Below are positions 36,301 to 50,700 of a stretch of DNA of 64,000 nt, piece by piece. The notes beneath the pieces were generated by a model, which ran no database searches, was not told where the DNA came from, and saw nothing but the letters and a program-made list of their open reading frames with translations. Source of the DNA: Trichopria drosophilae (taxonomy: Eukaryota; Arthropoda; Insecta; Hymenoptera; Diapriidae); the NCBI GenBank assembly GCA_030407085.1, contig CM059584.1:122426501-122490500 (forward strand). The letters run 5' to 3'. How positions within the stretch are numbered: the stretch's first letter is position 1; the number at the start of each line of letters is the position of its first letter. The translations under genes and the position numbers were made by a program.

Positions 36301-39300
36301 TTACCATCTTCGTAATTTTCTATTGTTATTAACATTTGTTTTACTGACTGTGAGTTTAGTAGGTAAATATAGGCAATTGTTATAAAATAATGTGGCACGA
36401 TAATGATCGGTCCAATTTTCATTTTGTAAACTAAGCCAGATTTTTTAACTTTATTTTTAGTCATTGACAAAAATAAATTTGAATACGTTTATACTAATCT
36501 GTATAGTTAAATCAGACCACAAGTGAATGTCATAAATTAGAGTAACTATCGTAAATTAGTTAAAAGAACAGATAATATGATTTCTGGACTGCAATTTAAT
36601 GGTGACTTTCCAAAAATATTTTTGAAATTGTTCAATTCTTAATATGGAATTTAGTCGATTAAACTAATTATTAATTTAAATAAGAGCTGTAAAATTATCT
36701 ACATTATTTATCGATAAAATGGGGACATTTCGACACTTTCTCAACACTACTTAAATTTATTACTATACAAATTCATTTTATATTAACAACAACGCAGTGA
36801 CTATTTTCAAATGTATGACAATGATTTTAAATTTTACTGTATATGTGGATATTCTTTCAATTGATACATTTCTTATGCAGTCATAATAATTATGCTTTAG
36901 GATATCGTAAAATATTAAGAACAAATGTAATGTTTTTTTTTTCTATTAAAAAACTTGTTAAATGGTAGATAGAACCTGGAATCACGTATTAAAATGTTTA
37001 GAATATACTAATTTATTTATAAATGATTGGAGTTCGAGTAATTCATGGTTATTGACAGTCAACGTTACTAAAACATAATGTTTTGCAACAAGATTATCTA
37101 AATTTTGAAATTTTGAAAAAATGCAGAAGAATTTTCGTCTTATTTTTCGTGTACATTATGCTCCTTCAAAATGTCCCTAAATCGTAGGACATCTTGTATA
37201 AAATAATATGTACTTTACTTGATTCCTAGATGATATTTAATAAAATGCTACTGTAATAAAATGTTTTATTTGGAACCAAGCTAAAACATGGAAACGACGA
37301 GAATTTAACTATCGAAACTATAGAATGTTACTGGTTGCACTAAATGATAATGGTTTAGTGTTAGACATTTTTTCGATTACGTGATATCCTAATATGTTAA
37401 ACCCGATCAATTATAACAAACCCCAACGGAAACATTAATTGATCCGGTATAATAGTTACTGTAGTATTCGGAGCAAATGTGGTTCGGGCTTAAACGCATG
37501 TTATCGTGAATGGATTTTAACTGCTGTTATCTACGAGATCGTTTAAACCACGTACTCGTAATTGAAGCCACGTCAGTTAATTTGAGCAAACTGATTTGAA
37601 TAAACAAAACGTTTTTAATAGTTAAATATTAATCGTATGTTATGTAATATTTTATATTAAATTTTGGCAATATTTTCTACAGCTTATAGAAGCAGTTTGT
37701 AACAAATATAAACATATTGTATTCTGATATATTTTCGAATAATATATAATAAATAATTATTTGAATAGCCACGAGAAGCTATTTATTAGTAATTAATATT
37801 TTCTAAATATTTGTCTAAATAATTTGCTAAAAGCAGTACTAATTTTTGTATAGAATTCTCCTATTAGTGTTATTAACAAATTAAAATGAACATATAATTT
37901 GTTACTTTTCAAATATACAATTTAATGTTATTTATTTTCAATATAATATATATATGTAGTTTTAAAAAAGTGAATAAACTTTGAATACCAAAAAAAATGG
38001 AATGATGAAACCGTTCATGTTATTAACCGTGTTAAATAATAAATTTTATTAATTTCGATTAGTACCCGACTTCAAAATATTATTAGTCAAATTAAATCAA
38101 GAATTAAAATAATGTGATGTTGCATGGACAAAAAAGCACAAATCTTAAAATTATATTGATTGTAATTAAACTTTGTCTGTCCATATATATATATATATAT
38201 ATACATATATATGTTTCGAAAATTGTTCAATTATCTTGTCGAGTGATTACATCCTCTTAGAAATAATTTATCATTTCGAACAAAATCATTAGTCACTCTA
38301 AATTATTATTCTCACGTCTAAATTATTGCATTCCAGTTTGTTATCCTTGTTTGTCCACGAAAGATTGGTCTAGAATTCAAGCTATGCAGAACTCTTGTTT
38401 TCTCGATGGAATCAGGAAATTCAATTACATTTCCGAAGCTTTCCGTACATCCGGATGGCTGCGGATGCATGAATTGATGAAGATAAGAACTTTGACCTTC
38501 GTCTATCGATCGCTGACCTTTGGTACCCCTGATTAGAGGTATAATCTCATCCTCCCTCCGTTCTCCTAACCATAAATCAGACCCATTTAATGAATCGTTT
38601 TTCTGCTTTTCTCTAAAAATATATAATTCCTCTATCTTTATAAAAAATGGTTTCATATATAATTTAGCAGATAAGGTTTATAATTTATCTCGTTGTAAAT
38701 AAATATCGTTCTTTCAACATTTCTCTGCTAAAATTATTAGTTAACTTTGCTTAGTTTGGAGTCATTTGTTGACTATTTCTGGTAAATTTATGGTTAGTTT
38801 TATATATAAATTTACTCTCTCTTCGCTGAAAGTAAAGTATAGTTTGTAAGGATCGTATGTATAATAAGTTTTCTTCCTCATCCTGCCAAATACAACCATC
38901 AGGCTAATGGTATTGAAGTATCGACTATACTACTTATCCTCAAAACTAGACCGTTCTATCAGTATTAATTATAGTTTTATTATATACATTGCGTTGTATT
39001 CTATGTTACTCGGTGAATCAGTCTCTGGAGAAATTTTCTTTTTCATCAAAATTTATGTAATTTATACGTGTAAATTTCCGGGCATTTTTCATCGGATATA
39101 AGAACATCATATTGACTAAAAAATGTAACATCTGCCAAGTTTAGAGTAAAGAATAGACTCACTTCCTCACAGATATTTCACTTGAAAATTGGTCAATATT
39201 CGAATAGCGTTGGTCAAAATAAATAAAAGAAACAACCTAATCAGTTTTCTCAACCTAGTATTGTAATATTAAAATAACCTAATCATGTTTTTTAGTGATA

Positions 39301-39403
39301 CTCTCAAATATCTTCGTGCGATATTACTGTTTCTATATTTTAATCATATATCAATGTCTAAAGAAATAATCAATACATACATACATTCAGGAAAATACCA
39401 TAA
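33322..39403. other. Long non-coding stretch with several GC-richer islands
   Basis: No gene supported. Higher-complexity patches lie at 33690-33860, 35640-35890, 37370-37570 and 38330-38590. The longest open frames are 119 codons on the plus strand (34063-34422, hydrophobic segments, no family recognised) and 112 codons on the minus strand (38318-38656, no motif). Both are near what chance can give in 64 kb of this composition. An AT microsatellite is listed separately. Confidence 0.5.
38182..38213. repeat. AT dinucleotide microsatellite
   Basis: An uninterrupted AT run of ~20 bases followed by ACATATATATG. Likely length-polymorphic. No further role seen. Confidence 0.9.
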
Positions 39404-40110
39404 TACATTTAACTAAATGGTGATCGAGTTACATAGTAGGAACTTAATTTTTAGTTGTTTTTAGAACGTTTCTCTAAGATAGTTGTTACCTGGATGCCAC
39501 GTGTGAAAACACTGGAGAAAAGTATTTTATGAGATTGTTTCGAAAACTTAGTTTTTGGATAATATTGTTCAAGACAAAGAGCACTGTTGTTCTTCAAGAA
39601 AAAATATTTTGATACATAACCTTTGTAAATGACTGAAATTGTCGTCCTGTTGCTTTGTCAACAATTTTTTAAACATTTCTTTGGAGAAAAAGATTCTCTA
39701 CAACTTCACCCACCGATTTTCATACAATGTCTCTATTTATTAAAAAACAAAATATTAGTTTTTAGATTATATGAACAATTTTATTATTTATAAAGATTAG
39801 CAAAAATTTATTCGGAGAAGTCGTAAAAAATCTTTTTCTCGGAAAAATTCATATTTAAACATTTATTACACATTTTTTACAAGACAATAAGAATTCAAAA
39901 TTTGAATCAGTGAAAGAAGTGGTTGAACAAATTATTTTTGGACTTTTTAATTATTTTTCGAGCATCATAATACTTTGTTCTCTCGGCAATATCTATTAAA
40001 AAAAATTAAATTCTTGGAAGTGTTGTTTGAAAATATTTTCCTCTAATATATTGCAATATTTGATATCACGGTGACCAACTACCTTAACCTGATAAATTTT
40101 AGTTAATGTA
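39404..40110. mobile_element. Foldback element, ~700 bp, old and diverged
   Basis: Symmetry is centred near 39760. Inner blocks GGAGAAAAAGATTCTCTAC and ACAACTTC (39683-39706) pair with the inverted copies GTCGTAAAAAATCTTTTTCTC (in part) and GAAGTCG at 39816-39841. Further out, GTTTTTGGATAATATTGTTC pairs with GAACAAATTATTTTTGGAC, and GGAGAAAAGTATTTTATGAG pairs with a block near 39960-39990. At the ends, TACATTTAACTAAA pairs with TTTTAGTTAATGTA. Paired coordinates sum to about 79,515-79,525 throughout, as expected for one continuous palindrome with few indels. There is no open frame of note. Target duplication is unresolved. Confidence 0.72.
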
Positions 40111-43100
40111 GTAAAAAAATTTACTAAACATATTTCTCATTGTAGTGCTTCATAAAGGCGACGTCTTTGAAATTGAACCAATCTCGGATAATAATTTAAG
40201 AAATTTAATTATGCCAATATTTTACTTTATTTTTGGTAATATTATAACAATTTTACTATAAATCCTTGTATTTTTAAGAGGAATGATTTAGAACATAAAA
40301 AAGATTTAATTTGACAGTTAGTTAACTTGAAATCATAATTTCACTAGTAAAACTACCACCAGCTTTTACTATCTACAGATGGTAAACGTTACTAATTTGA
40401 TCACTGCGTAAATAGTGCAACTACTTTCCCTCGTAAGAACAACTAACTTTTTTTCGTATTTGTCTCTCTCCAAATTATAATTATTAATATATATTATATA
40501 GTAAAATCATTAACATATAGCAAAAATTCATGATTTATTGTGTCGTTATTGTCGTCTCCTTGTGCTTGCGGAAAAAGCGACATCTTTTGAATGATTATCA
40601 AAATAGAACTTGAAATAAATCGGTATAGCGTTCGAGACTAAGGGTGTTTTTACATTCTTTCAACAGTAATTTATATTTTTTCTATAATCGCAGATAGTTA
40701 GTCTACTAATAGCAAATAGCAGTAGATTAAAAGGAAAACATTACTTTAAGTAAACACGGAAGTATGTTGATAGAAAACTAAGGCGTATATATAGCACCAT
40801 GAATTTAATTATCTATACATGTATGGTTCTAATATGTAATACTAGTAGAAATAACAACGTGGAAAGTTGTTAACTGTATGCTAATTTTACAATTAAGATT
40901 ATTGTAAAATATACTAAAGGCACTATTTTTACTGTGACAAGAGGTTATTTTCGTTTAATAAATTTCATTACAGCTATTTTACTATTAACGAATGTTTAAA
41001 GTGACTATTTAACTCTAAAACTTTAGATTTAGGCTATGTACTCTACTGTATATTTAACGATCGCTAAATAGTAAATAGAACAATATTATTGTCTTTCTTA
41101 CCATAATATAATTTGATAATTTTACAATTTTTTTGTAATTCCGTTTTTACATTTGTAAAATGGTCGGATATACTATTTTTCTCTCTGTGTACTTAGGATA
41201 GGAAAAGTTCCTAATCTAATGAATGTCCACTTGGTGTTATTATCAAAATTTTTCACCTAAAATTTACTATTGCTGTGAAGTTTTCAATAACTTTATTGCG
41301 CAATATTTAATACATTTTTTCTATAACGGTACTAAATAGTTAGGAGAGATTTTCAGAAAAATTTCAGTTTAAATCCATTTGTTTTTCTGTTATGCTTTGA
41401 CTATTTGGACTATTTTGCAAAAAATGCTAACTTATTGATTTATGCTTAATTTCTGTGTAGTTTTTTTTTCATTTTCTCAATGTATTTATATGTTACATAT
41501 TTTGCCGATTATTTTACAAATAACTTTGTGTAAATAAAATATTTATTTTATTGTGTCTTAATGAATTTTATATTTTGTTTCTGGTTACTTATTGAATGAT
41601 AAATCAATGATCAAAATTAGACATGCAATTTTGATTTTTTTGTTTAGGAATATTGTAATGTAAAAAAGTTATGAAAGTTCGGCTAACAGTTTGATCAACT
41701 ACTTCTTATAACAAAGTAAAATCTAAAGGTCCGGAAAATTTATATAGTCAAAAAAATTGTTATACAATTCTTTGACTTTTCTTCTATTTTATAGTGAATA
41801 TAAGAATAAATAAAACACGCATTTAATTTCGAATACTTTTTTAACATTTCGTTCGGTTTCTTACGATTTTGAGCTACGATTCTTCAAATGAAGAAATAAA
41901 CCCCACTACTGCAGAGTTCGATGCACGGATAATCCTAATCGGAAGAAACTGTGAGTCTAAGATTAGAAGGAAAAATGACAGATTTAAATGGTAAATCCGC
42001 TGTATACTTTTTTTTTAAATTAGACATTTTGGAGAATGAAGAAATAGATGTTACTAATTGTTTGTATTGGTTTCACGTAACAACATCGAATTTAATATAA
42101 TTTATTCTTATCTAAAGAATTTGAATTTACAGAAAATTTAAAAAAGCTAAATAACTTAAAATTACATGGCGTTACAAAAGATCAAAATCTGCACGCACTT
42201 TTATAGCGACTAGGTACAAGTTGGAGCTCCTTCAAACTGTGAATAATGGTATGGTATAATTTTTCGATATAACCCCAAAATCCCGTTTTATACACTAGTG
42301 GTGAGAAGTGAATCGAGTTGTATTAAATTTATTACACCGGGGCTTATATAGTCACTGAATACGAATACGATGTTATTTACAAGAATCAGATAGGAACAGT
42401 TTGGTAGCTGCTCTCTCATAATTGATCAAATTCACTTGATAATTTATAATTAGGGATTATTTTCGTATATCGCGGATTGAATATCAATAAAAACCCAGTT
42501 CATTGTTGGACCTGACATTTTAAATGGCTTCAAACTGATAAAAATAATTGTGAACGTCTGAAACAAAGAACCAAAACAACCTAAAAATAGTGTGAAACAT
42601 GTATTAAATAATTTTATTGTATCAAATAGGTGATTAACACTTCCCTTATGATATACTCGTTAGATATTTGAGATGCTTATAACAATCAAAGGTATTGTAA
42701 TACAAGAAATCTGGAAAACGAAGAGTGAAAAATACCTTGAAATATTCAGGTATATAAATAATTATGCGTAAATTGTTCACATTTAAATTTACTGTACTTT
42801 CTAATATACCATCTGAGAGCAGGATGTCGCCAATAACAAATGTAATCCCAATTTTTATTAATTTTTTACTAAAAAGCGCTGTCAAACTTGATGTTTAATT
42901 TTTTGACAAATGGCCTTCGAAAGTTCGTTTCTACTCTCTTATGTAAAAATTAAATATCCACCTTGTTTATACAGTATTTCATTAGCGATTTTTTATCTCT
43001 AGAAAAATTGTCAAAACTCAAAATCGAAAGTCGCCGAAATTGATCATAAAAACCTATCGAGTTTGAACTTCCGAATTGATTGTGTTCTGTGTAAGCTAGT

Positions 43101-46100
43101 CATCAAAAGCCCAGAAAGAACTGAGAGCTATAAATAAATGAAGGATTAAAGCGTTTCGAATTACATTCGGTGTATCACTTCACATTTTGTTTTGTAAATA
43201 ACAGTATTGATGCATTTTTTTACTGCCTCTACAAATGCTGGAGCTTTATATGACATGACATGTATACGCATCTCTTATCTTGGTATCGGACGTGACGTAG
43301 CTTTATTGTCGCATCCGTTTCAGCTTTTCTCAGTTTTTTGTCGTTTCATGTTCCGTCCTTTTTTATCCTTTAAAAGCTCCGCCTGTTCCCCTTGTGTAAA
43401 GTGCCTAGTCCACGTTGTTCGATAAGCATCAATGTTACTTCCCGATTTACGATTTTGAATTCAAATCGTGCAACTGCTGAATTTCTGCGGCTCTGCCAAG
43501 AAATATATTGACTATCGATTATTCAATATGCACAGCAGGTCCCGACAGCTTAACGATTAGAATTTCGGGTAACGTTATTTCCCTAACATAAATTTCAACT
43601 TATCAATTCTGACATATTGACTTATTATGAAAGGCTTAGTTATTGAATGTGTACTTTCTTGTAAGATTAAGCATGTATGTGTTAATTGTTTTTTATTTTT
43701 CATTTTTTACTCGCTAAATTTCAAATTTTCAAAAACTACTTACGAAGGATAGATAATAATTGAATAAATAATAATTTTTATTATTAAAGTAAACAATAAT
43801 AAAGTATACTGAGTACAAATGACTATATCATTAGTAAAATAATAATAAGGTATTAAAAATACATTGACCAGTTTGAAATTATTCGAACTTGATTAATAAA
43901 ATATTAATTTTTCTACTTTTTATTAGAAAAACTCATTACTAATTCAATTAGTCATCGACTTTCCACTAAACTTGAAGCATTAAAACTTTTACTTTTAATA
44001 CCCGCACATGTACTGATATGTGCAAAGTTAATAAGGTAATTAGCACCATAACTTTAAAAAATCATGCATTATAGCATAGATTATAATAATCTCCTAAACC
44101 ACTGTGATACAAAGTGTATTATAATTCAGTATAAAAATATCAATTTCGCCAGAGGTTAGAAATGTGTTGCATAATGAAAGTTACCATACTTAAATTACAT
44201 AAAACTCATTTTTTAATGCACAACAAATTCGTGGTTTTACAAATAATTATTCCGAAAAATAACGAGATAATATAAAAATCGGATTGTTATGCTTCAAATA
44301 ATTTATAAATAAAATATTAAATCTTTTTTATTTTAACACTTGCGGTAAACTGTTTAATAAAATAAATTCCATTTTGTCCGCATTTAATATCATGAAAGAT
44401 TTAAATGTTTATCCTGTAGATCGCATCGCCAAAAACAGGTATTTTATAACCTTTTAATTTACACATCAACCCACCTGCAGATGGGATAAATTTCATTTTT
44501 ATATAACTTTATGTTCGTTCAACAACATTTTTATAAAAAATGATTAGTCGGTAAATCATTGAGTTGTGATGAAAATTCAAGATGAATGGTTTGGTTTTTA
44601 TAGTGCAGAGGATTTATGAACGACATGTTCAAGCTTGATGGCCTATATTTAAAAACGATTTAATCCGAGCTTTTTTGGTACGTTTGAAGTCACTAAACTT
44701 TAAAATTTGACACTGGATTATCTACAGCTACAAAATCACTGAACGGAGATTAAGTGAGATTAACAGTGAGTTTTTAACTGCGGATTGCGTTGAAAACCGC
44801 CTTCCTATAATTTTCTTGAAATTATGTCAGCCAAGTTGCAATAGAGGAATTTGTCTGGATTATAAACCTATTTTTTGATGCACTCAAAATGAAAGTTTGT
44901 TAAGTCAATAACATGTTTATTATGGGGTTTTGAATGATATGTTATGTGTTTGAGATTTTCACTTTACTATTAAACTAGGACATTCTTTTTTCTACATATA
45001 CGATTTATTAGTTTAGAGATATCATTTATTGACAAGTTTGTATTGATATTTTGAAAATTTATATAGAACCTAGTTCGGAAATCAAGCTATGAAAAATTAT
45101 AGAAAAGAAATATTTTCAACAAGTTTAACTGAAATTAAGGTTGTCTTTTCCGATTAAATTCAATCATTTTTTAATTAAAAAATGTTAAATACAATCATTT
45201 TCAACATTGTGCCATGAACTATGGACAAAACTTATATTTGAATAATTCCCTATTTCGAATATTTTCAATTCTACAGTATTTTTCCATTATTTATTGTTTA
45301 TATGACATTGATTTGCCAAAATACTGTTAGTACTAATTAAGTCATAAAATGCTTTACAGAGTTATAATAATTTGAAATATGAGTTCTTAAAGAAGACTTA
45401 TTTGTTTATTAAAATAATTTCAAAGTCTAATATGTGGGATCTTTAATTGATCATCTTTTATTTGTTAAAACGATTCGCAGTTTGGGATCTGAGTTTCTTT
45501 AAGAAATACTAGATGGCAATCGAATCCAAACATAAACTGGCTCGACATTAGTCATATCGCTACCGGTGTATGTAATGGAAGAATAAGTTCCTTTTCGTTA
45601 TTTATCACCATTGTTATTCATATTTATTCACCATTGGTATCACGCTTGATCAATGTTGCGTCTGCCTCCTTTCTACCTGACAAAATTTCATCTTCAATTG
45701 GTTATAAATATCGGTATTAATGTCTAAAATAAACAACCTCAAATATTAAATATTTGAAGTGAAATAAATATAAGCTACAGTTCTAAGAGTGATTTATTTG
45801 ATAGAAAATCTCGCAGCTCTTTAAAAAAAGACCTTAGCTTTTAGAGGTTTGTGGAGTTCTTAAAATCGTTGCATAAGTCTTCTTAAAGATCCCTTCAAGA
45901 GCTCTTTCTGAATAATAGTTAGAACAGCTTAAAGTTTTAAGTCAATTTAAAAAGCTCTTAAAAATATTTTTTTCTCTCTAAGGCTTGATCCGGAAATCAC
46001 TTAAGTATATAAATCAATTAAATTTGGTGTGGTTTGGTGAATCAAATCAAGTGAATTTAAAATTAGAGCTAAATTCGAATGGTAACGTGTAGTATGAAAT

Positions 46101-47751
46101 TTAAAAAATTCTCCAATATAAAGTGAAAAATAACGTTTGTTATTTGGTACAGCTTAAATGTTATATTATATAAAATAGAATTCCTTTTCAGGCCTTGCTG
46201 CTAATGGAGTGGTAAATATTGTGTTATTCTCAACCGATCCAAATATTTTTCATTTTCTTATAACATATAAGGACGAATTTTATACAACCAGAGTACTAAC
46301 GGTTCTGTTTTGGTAAAAAAGTTCCTAAATTCATCAATTTTGTTATTTTTGGATAAGACTTCTATTATAATGAAGATTTTCCATCAATAATATGAAATTG
46401 TAAATATAAAGTAAGTGAAATTGATTCCATACTTAAAAAAATTCACATTTGGTGATGGCGTAATATTATCCAAAGTGAATGTTATGAGAATACATTCCAA
46501 AATTGTTTACCGCACGCATCGAATCTAATTATTATTATAACTAAATTACTATAGTGCATCCTCTTTGTCGTACAACTGGAGTGGCGTTATTTGCAGGCAC
46601 ACGAAGAACGCATTTTCGATTTTTATATTTGTGAATAACATTGAATATCCAGAAATAAAAATGGTTTTAACAGTTTTTCACTCAAGTATCGGGTACAACG
46701 ATTTGTAAAAGTTTTTTTTTTTTGGGTCGTATATTTTTGTAACAGAAAGAATCATTACAACAATTTTTTGTTCGAAATATGTATATTGCAAGTAGTAAAA
46801 TACGAAACTCATCAGCCATTTTCGAAATAGTGCGGAAGTAAAAAGTAAATTTCCTTCTCGCGTTTGATATTTGCTTATCGCTTCGATGACTCGAGTACAG
46901 AAAAAGCTTTCGGTGCATCCCCTTTGCTTTTTCCGAAACATGCAAAGTCAACGTGCTGCAATGCGCTGCCGCTATTTGTAAAACCCAGTATCGTGAATTC
47001 GTCCCATTTTTGACGTATATAGGATTTCCCACGATCTCTCCCGTTTTCGCTTATCGCAGAATAAGTACAACCTTATTCAGTTATGCTTAATATTTAAAAT
47101 TTTTTATGACATCCTCCACATTCGGGGAGAAAAAGTGATAGCGATATTCAAAGCGAGCCTGGGAAGAAAAGCAGAAAAAGAGATGGCGAGAAAGATACGC
47201 CTCAGATGCCGTTGGAAATACTTTGCGTTATCATCTGGCGCCGAGGGAAAATTACACGAAAGTCACGTCTCACCTTGGAAAATGCGACTAACATTAGTTC
47301 CTTTTTATTAACGAATTAAGTACCACGATAGCCAAAAAATGATAATTTCCGTTGTGGTCGACGTGTTTTGTAAGATCACGGCGATATTAAGGAAATCGAA
47401 ATTTACCTGCTGAGTAAAATTGCAAATCCGAAACAGAAAAAGATAAAATATTGCAAAAGTTATCAAAAAATGTTCCATCTTAACATATTGCAAAGGGAAT
47501 TATAAAATCTGCCTTTCCAATTCTAAACTTTTAGTATTTTGAAATTCTGTAATTTATATGTCGTTCTAATGTTTTTAATTGATTATAATATCAGTATTCG
47601 AAATGAATATTTAGACTCTGGCAAATTACAATTATCTTTTTCTTGCACCTTTATCATAAAATTATGTTATAATTCCATTTGGATTTCCACTCATCTCACT
47701 GTTGTATATCAACAAATGCATGTCGTACACTGAAATAAGTATTCGGTTCTC
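40111..47751. other. Non-coding stretch; richer islands at 43.2-43.56 and 46.54-47.28 kb
   Basis: No gene recognised. Bases 43200-43560 and 46840-47290 are clearly richer and more complex. The latter holds two overlapping minus-strand frames (87 and 116 codons) without known motifs. Near 45810-45965 the word GCTCTTAAAA and close variants recur three to four times, possibly a decayed small element. The sequence at 41165-41190 (ACTATTTTT then CTCTCTGTGTAC) matches the right end of the candidate element at 7.3-7.9 kb, but no left partner is evident. Confidence 0.45.
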
Positions 47752-47773
47752 CCAACTAAATGCATTTAGTTGG
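47752..47773. repeat. 22-bp perfect palindrome
   Basis: Starts CCAACTAAATG and continues as its exact reverse complement with no spacer. At this base composition a perfect 22-bp palindrome is not expected by chance in a window this size (rough estimate well below one). It could be a protein-binding site, a cruciform seed or the remains of a transposon junction. No neighbouring gene gives context. Confidence 0.7.
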
Positions 47774-50700
47774 CAGTTTTTGAAAATATTCGTTTAATAA
47801 TACTAAATTATCTTAACAGTTAAAAAGTTCTACAACTACATGGGATAGTTGATGTTAACGAATGAAACATTTGTCATTGCAGGTTAAGATGTAAATATTA
47901 ATGACTTGGAATGTGGTATATGTCAATTTATCGATATTGGGAAATAATTACGTAATCGAGTTCCGCAATGCGGGTCCGTTTTGTGGTGTTGTTTTTATGA
48001 ACAAAATGTGTTGATCGATACTAAATATTGTACCCAGAATCGTTTATCTATAATGATTTTCAATACTCTTTTTATATTTGAAAATTTTATTGCATTTTTT
48101 TAAACAAACGTTCCTATAAATGATCCTTAATATTTATTTTTATTTTATTTTAATTCTATTATATATTAGTACCAAATATTTACTGGATGGAGAAGTACAA
48201 GGAAATAAGTTTTAGTTTGAAAGGTTAACTTGAACTTTAATCTGAGTTAAAGTAACGCAACAGTAAAATAAATTTTATACACATTCAATTAACACATTTT
48301 ATATTTCACATAACTTTTCTTTATTATTTAGAACTAGCTACCTTTAAATAACACCATCTGATGCTGAATTATGTATCACTGGGCTAGAAGAACTAAAGAC
48401 TAGAATCCCATAAACACGCACGAGGAATTTTCAATATTGTAGGTTATAACCTATATTTCATACAAGTTGCCTAAAAAACAATGAACTTGGAAAACGGAAA
48501 AATGTTCGATAACTCAATGAATATAGACGTATACTACATTCGTTGGAAAAATTAAGGCCATATTTTCTCATTTTGAAGTTAGGGAGTTCGAAAAATGTAT
48601 ATGACCACTACTTCATGTAATAATTTCGCTATTCGAAATTGGGTGTTTATAACTAAAAATGTTGTTGTATTACTAAACATTACTGAAGAATAATATGTCC
48701 ATAATGCTCAACGAACATTTTGTTTTGGTAAATGCTTCTTGAATATAATATAGCATAACACATTCAAAGTTACCTGTTGTGCCTAGCTTAATATTAATGA
48801 ATGCTACATTTACATTAAAGATGGCACTAGTTAAGTGAACTAGATATTTGGTAATTATTACCAAACCTCAGTTGAGTTCACATTACATTTCTGTTAATGG
48901 GCCTGTGAAGTAAATATAACTAAATATTCAATTGCTCGTAACCAAAAAATTTGTTACTAAAAATTAACGTTGTGTTTCTGCGATACAATACCGATGAAAA
49001 ATGTTGGTTCAATTCACAATTAACCCTTAAATAAACAAAATATATGTATCGTTTAAGGGTTAGACTTTAGACTTTTGGAAAATTAAACTTTTACATGGGA
49101 ACTTTAGCTTAAAAAAGCTCAGCTTGAAGTTTGCGACCAACTTTTCAACTGCGCAATTTTTAGTATCCTAACAACATAAAAATTTGCGTTTTTGTGAAAT
49201 TACCTGGCTTCTATTAAAGATATATTTTAATATGTGAGTTTATTTTGAAGCCTTTTTTAAATATCTACAAGTTATCTTAATGGATAAGAATGATTCGATT
49301 AATAGTTTCAGACTTATCTGAGAAAAGCTGATAAAAATATTTAATTAAAAAATATTCTTCCATTATGCTTCAATGCTGGCATGATTTAATGAAAGATTTT
49401 AAGTTGAAAAACCTAAAAGCAATTTCAACTCTTATCGATTAACGTTGGTTAAAAAACGTCGTTAACAGCGCAAAATTTGAAATTATTTACTGAATCAACA
49501 TCAATAAACGTAATATATTCGAAAACAATGGATACGAAACCGTTTTCTAAATAAACGTGTCGCGAAAATAAAGAATATGTTTATCAACAAACGTATCAGT
49601 GAACTGCTTTTTGGTTTGACGACTTCGCGAATTGTTCTAAATTTGTATCTCAACCGTTTTATGCAATTGCAATTAAGGTTGGAACTATAGACACTTTTGT
49701 ATTCTATTGTTTAAATAAATTTCGTAACCTCTTAAGAGTATGAAAGATTAAACGATTGTTAATATGAAAGATTAATAGATAGTTAAATCTGAATACAGTA
49801 TTTTTAACAGTTTTTCATAGATAAGTCGAAAAATTATCATCCATTGCAATAAGCTGCAAAATCAGCATATAACATGCAATTTTTACGCTTTTTATATTTC
49901 TACAAAATGTGCAGGGGAAACATTGGTCCCTCTGAAAAAGGTACTTCATCGATAAACATTCACTTTTCAAGTTGGGTTTTATTATTTTTTAGCTAAAATG
50001 ACTGAACTATAAAGCAAGTGAACTCAAACTTCTATACTGTAGGTTTATAAAATCTGGATATTTTTCAAAAATATATTTTTAGTGCGGATAGTTACAAAAT
50101 TTACAAGCTCAAAATTGCAGGCGCTATAGTATACCCACATGAATAAATGCACTGACGCTCATTTGGTTAATTTACTAATTTATGGCGAATTTATCATTTG
50201 TGACCACACCAATATTTTTGACTATGTCCATAGCAGTGATTAATGAAGTCTATTTACATATGAATACAGCAGTGATCGTTTTGAAACTCAATTGTGCGAA
50301 ATCCAATTGCATTTGTAAATAGTCTCCAAATTTGTATTGATGGAAATTTTAACGAAGTTCAATTAGTAATTTACCAACAAACCACCGTAATTAGAAATTT
50401 TGGCTTTTAATGGCGCAGACTCAGATCTGAGAATTTTGATCTTAGAATATAAAGTTTCTAAAAGTTCACGAAATATGTTTCAAGGTGCTTTCTGTTCCAC
50501 CAGGTATTTCAATTATTATAGAGGTTTAACTTTTTCTTCAGAATTCATACGAGTAAAAAATTTCCTTTTTTTAAGTTATATTTATTTTATTCAATCAATA
50601 GTTTATTTTGAGGAGTAGCAAGTTAATATTTATTTAACAAAAATAATGTATTCGAATAAAAATATAATTTACTTGAACTTAGTTGATAATTAATTAAATT

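Noticed and set aside
38318..38656. 112-codon minus-strand open frame
   Set aside because: Overlapped by plus-strand frames of ~60 codons and without any recognised motif.
46682..47032. 116-codon minus-strand open frame (and an overlapping 87-codon frame)
   Set aside because: Two overlapping frames on the same strand with no motif. More likely a GC-richer non-coding island.
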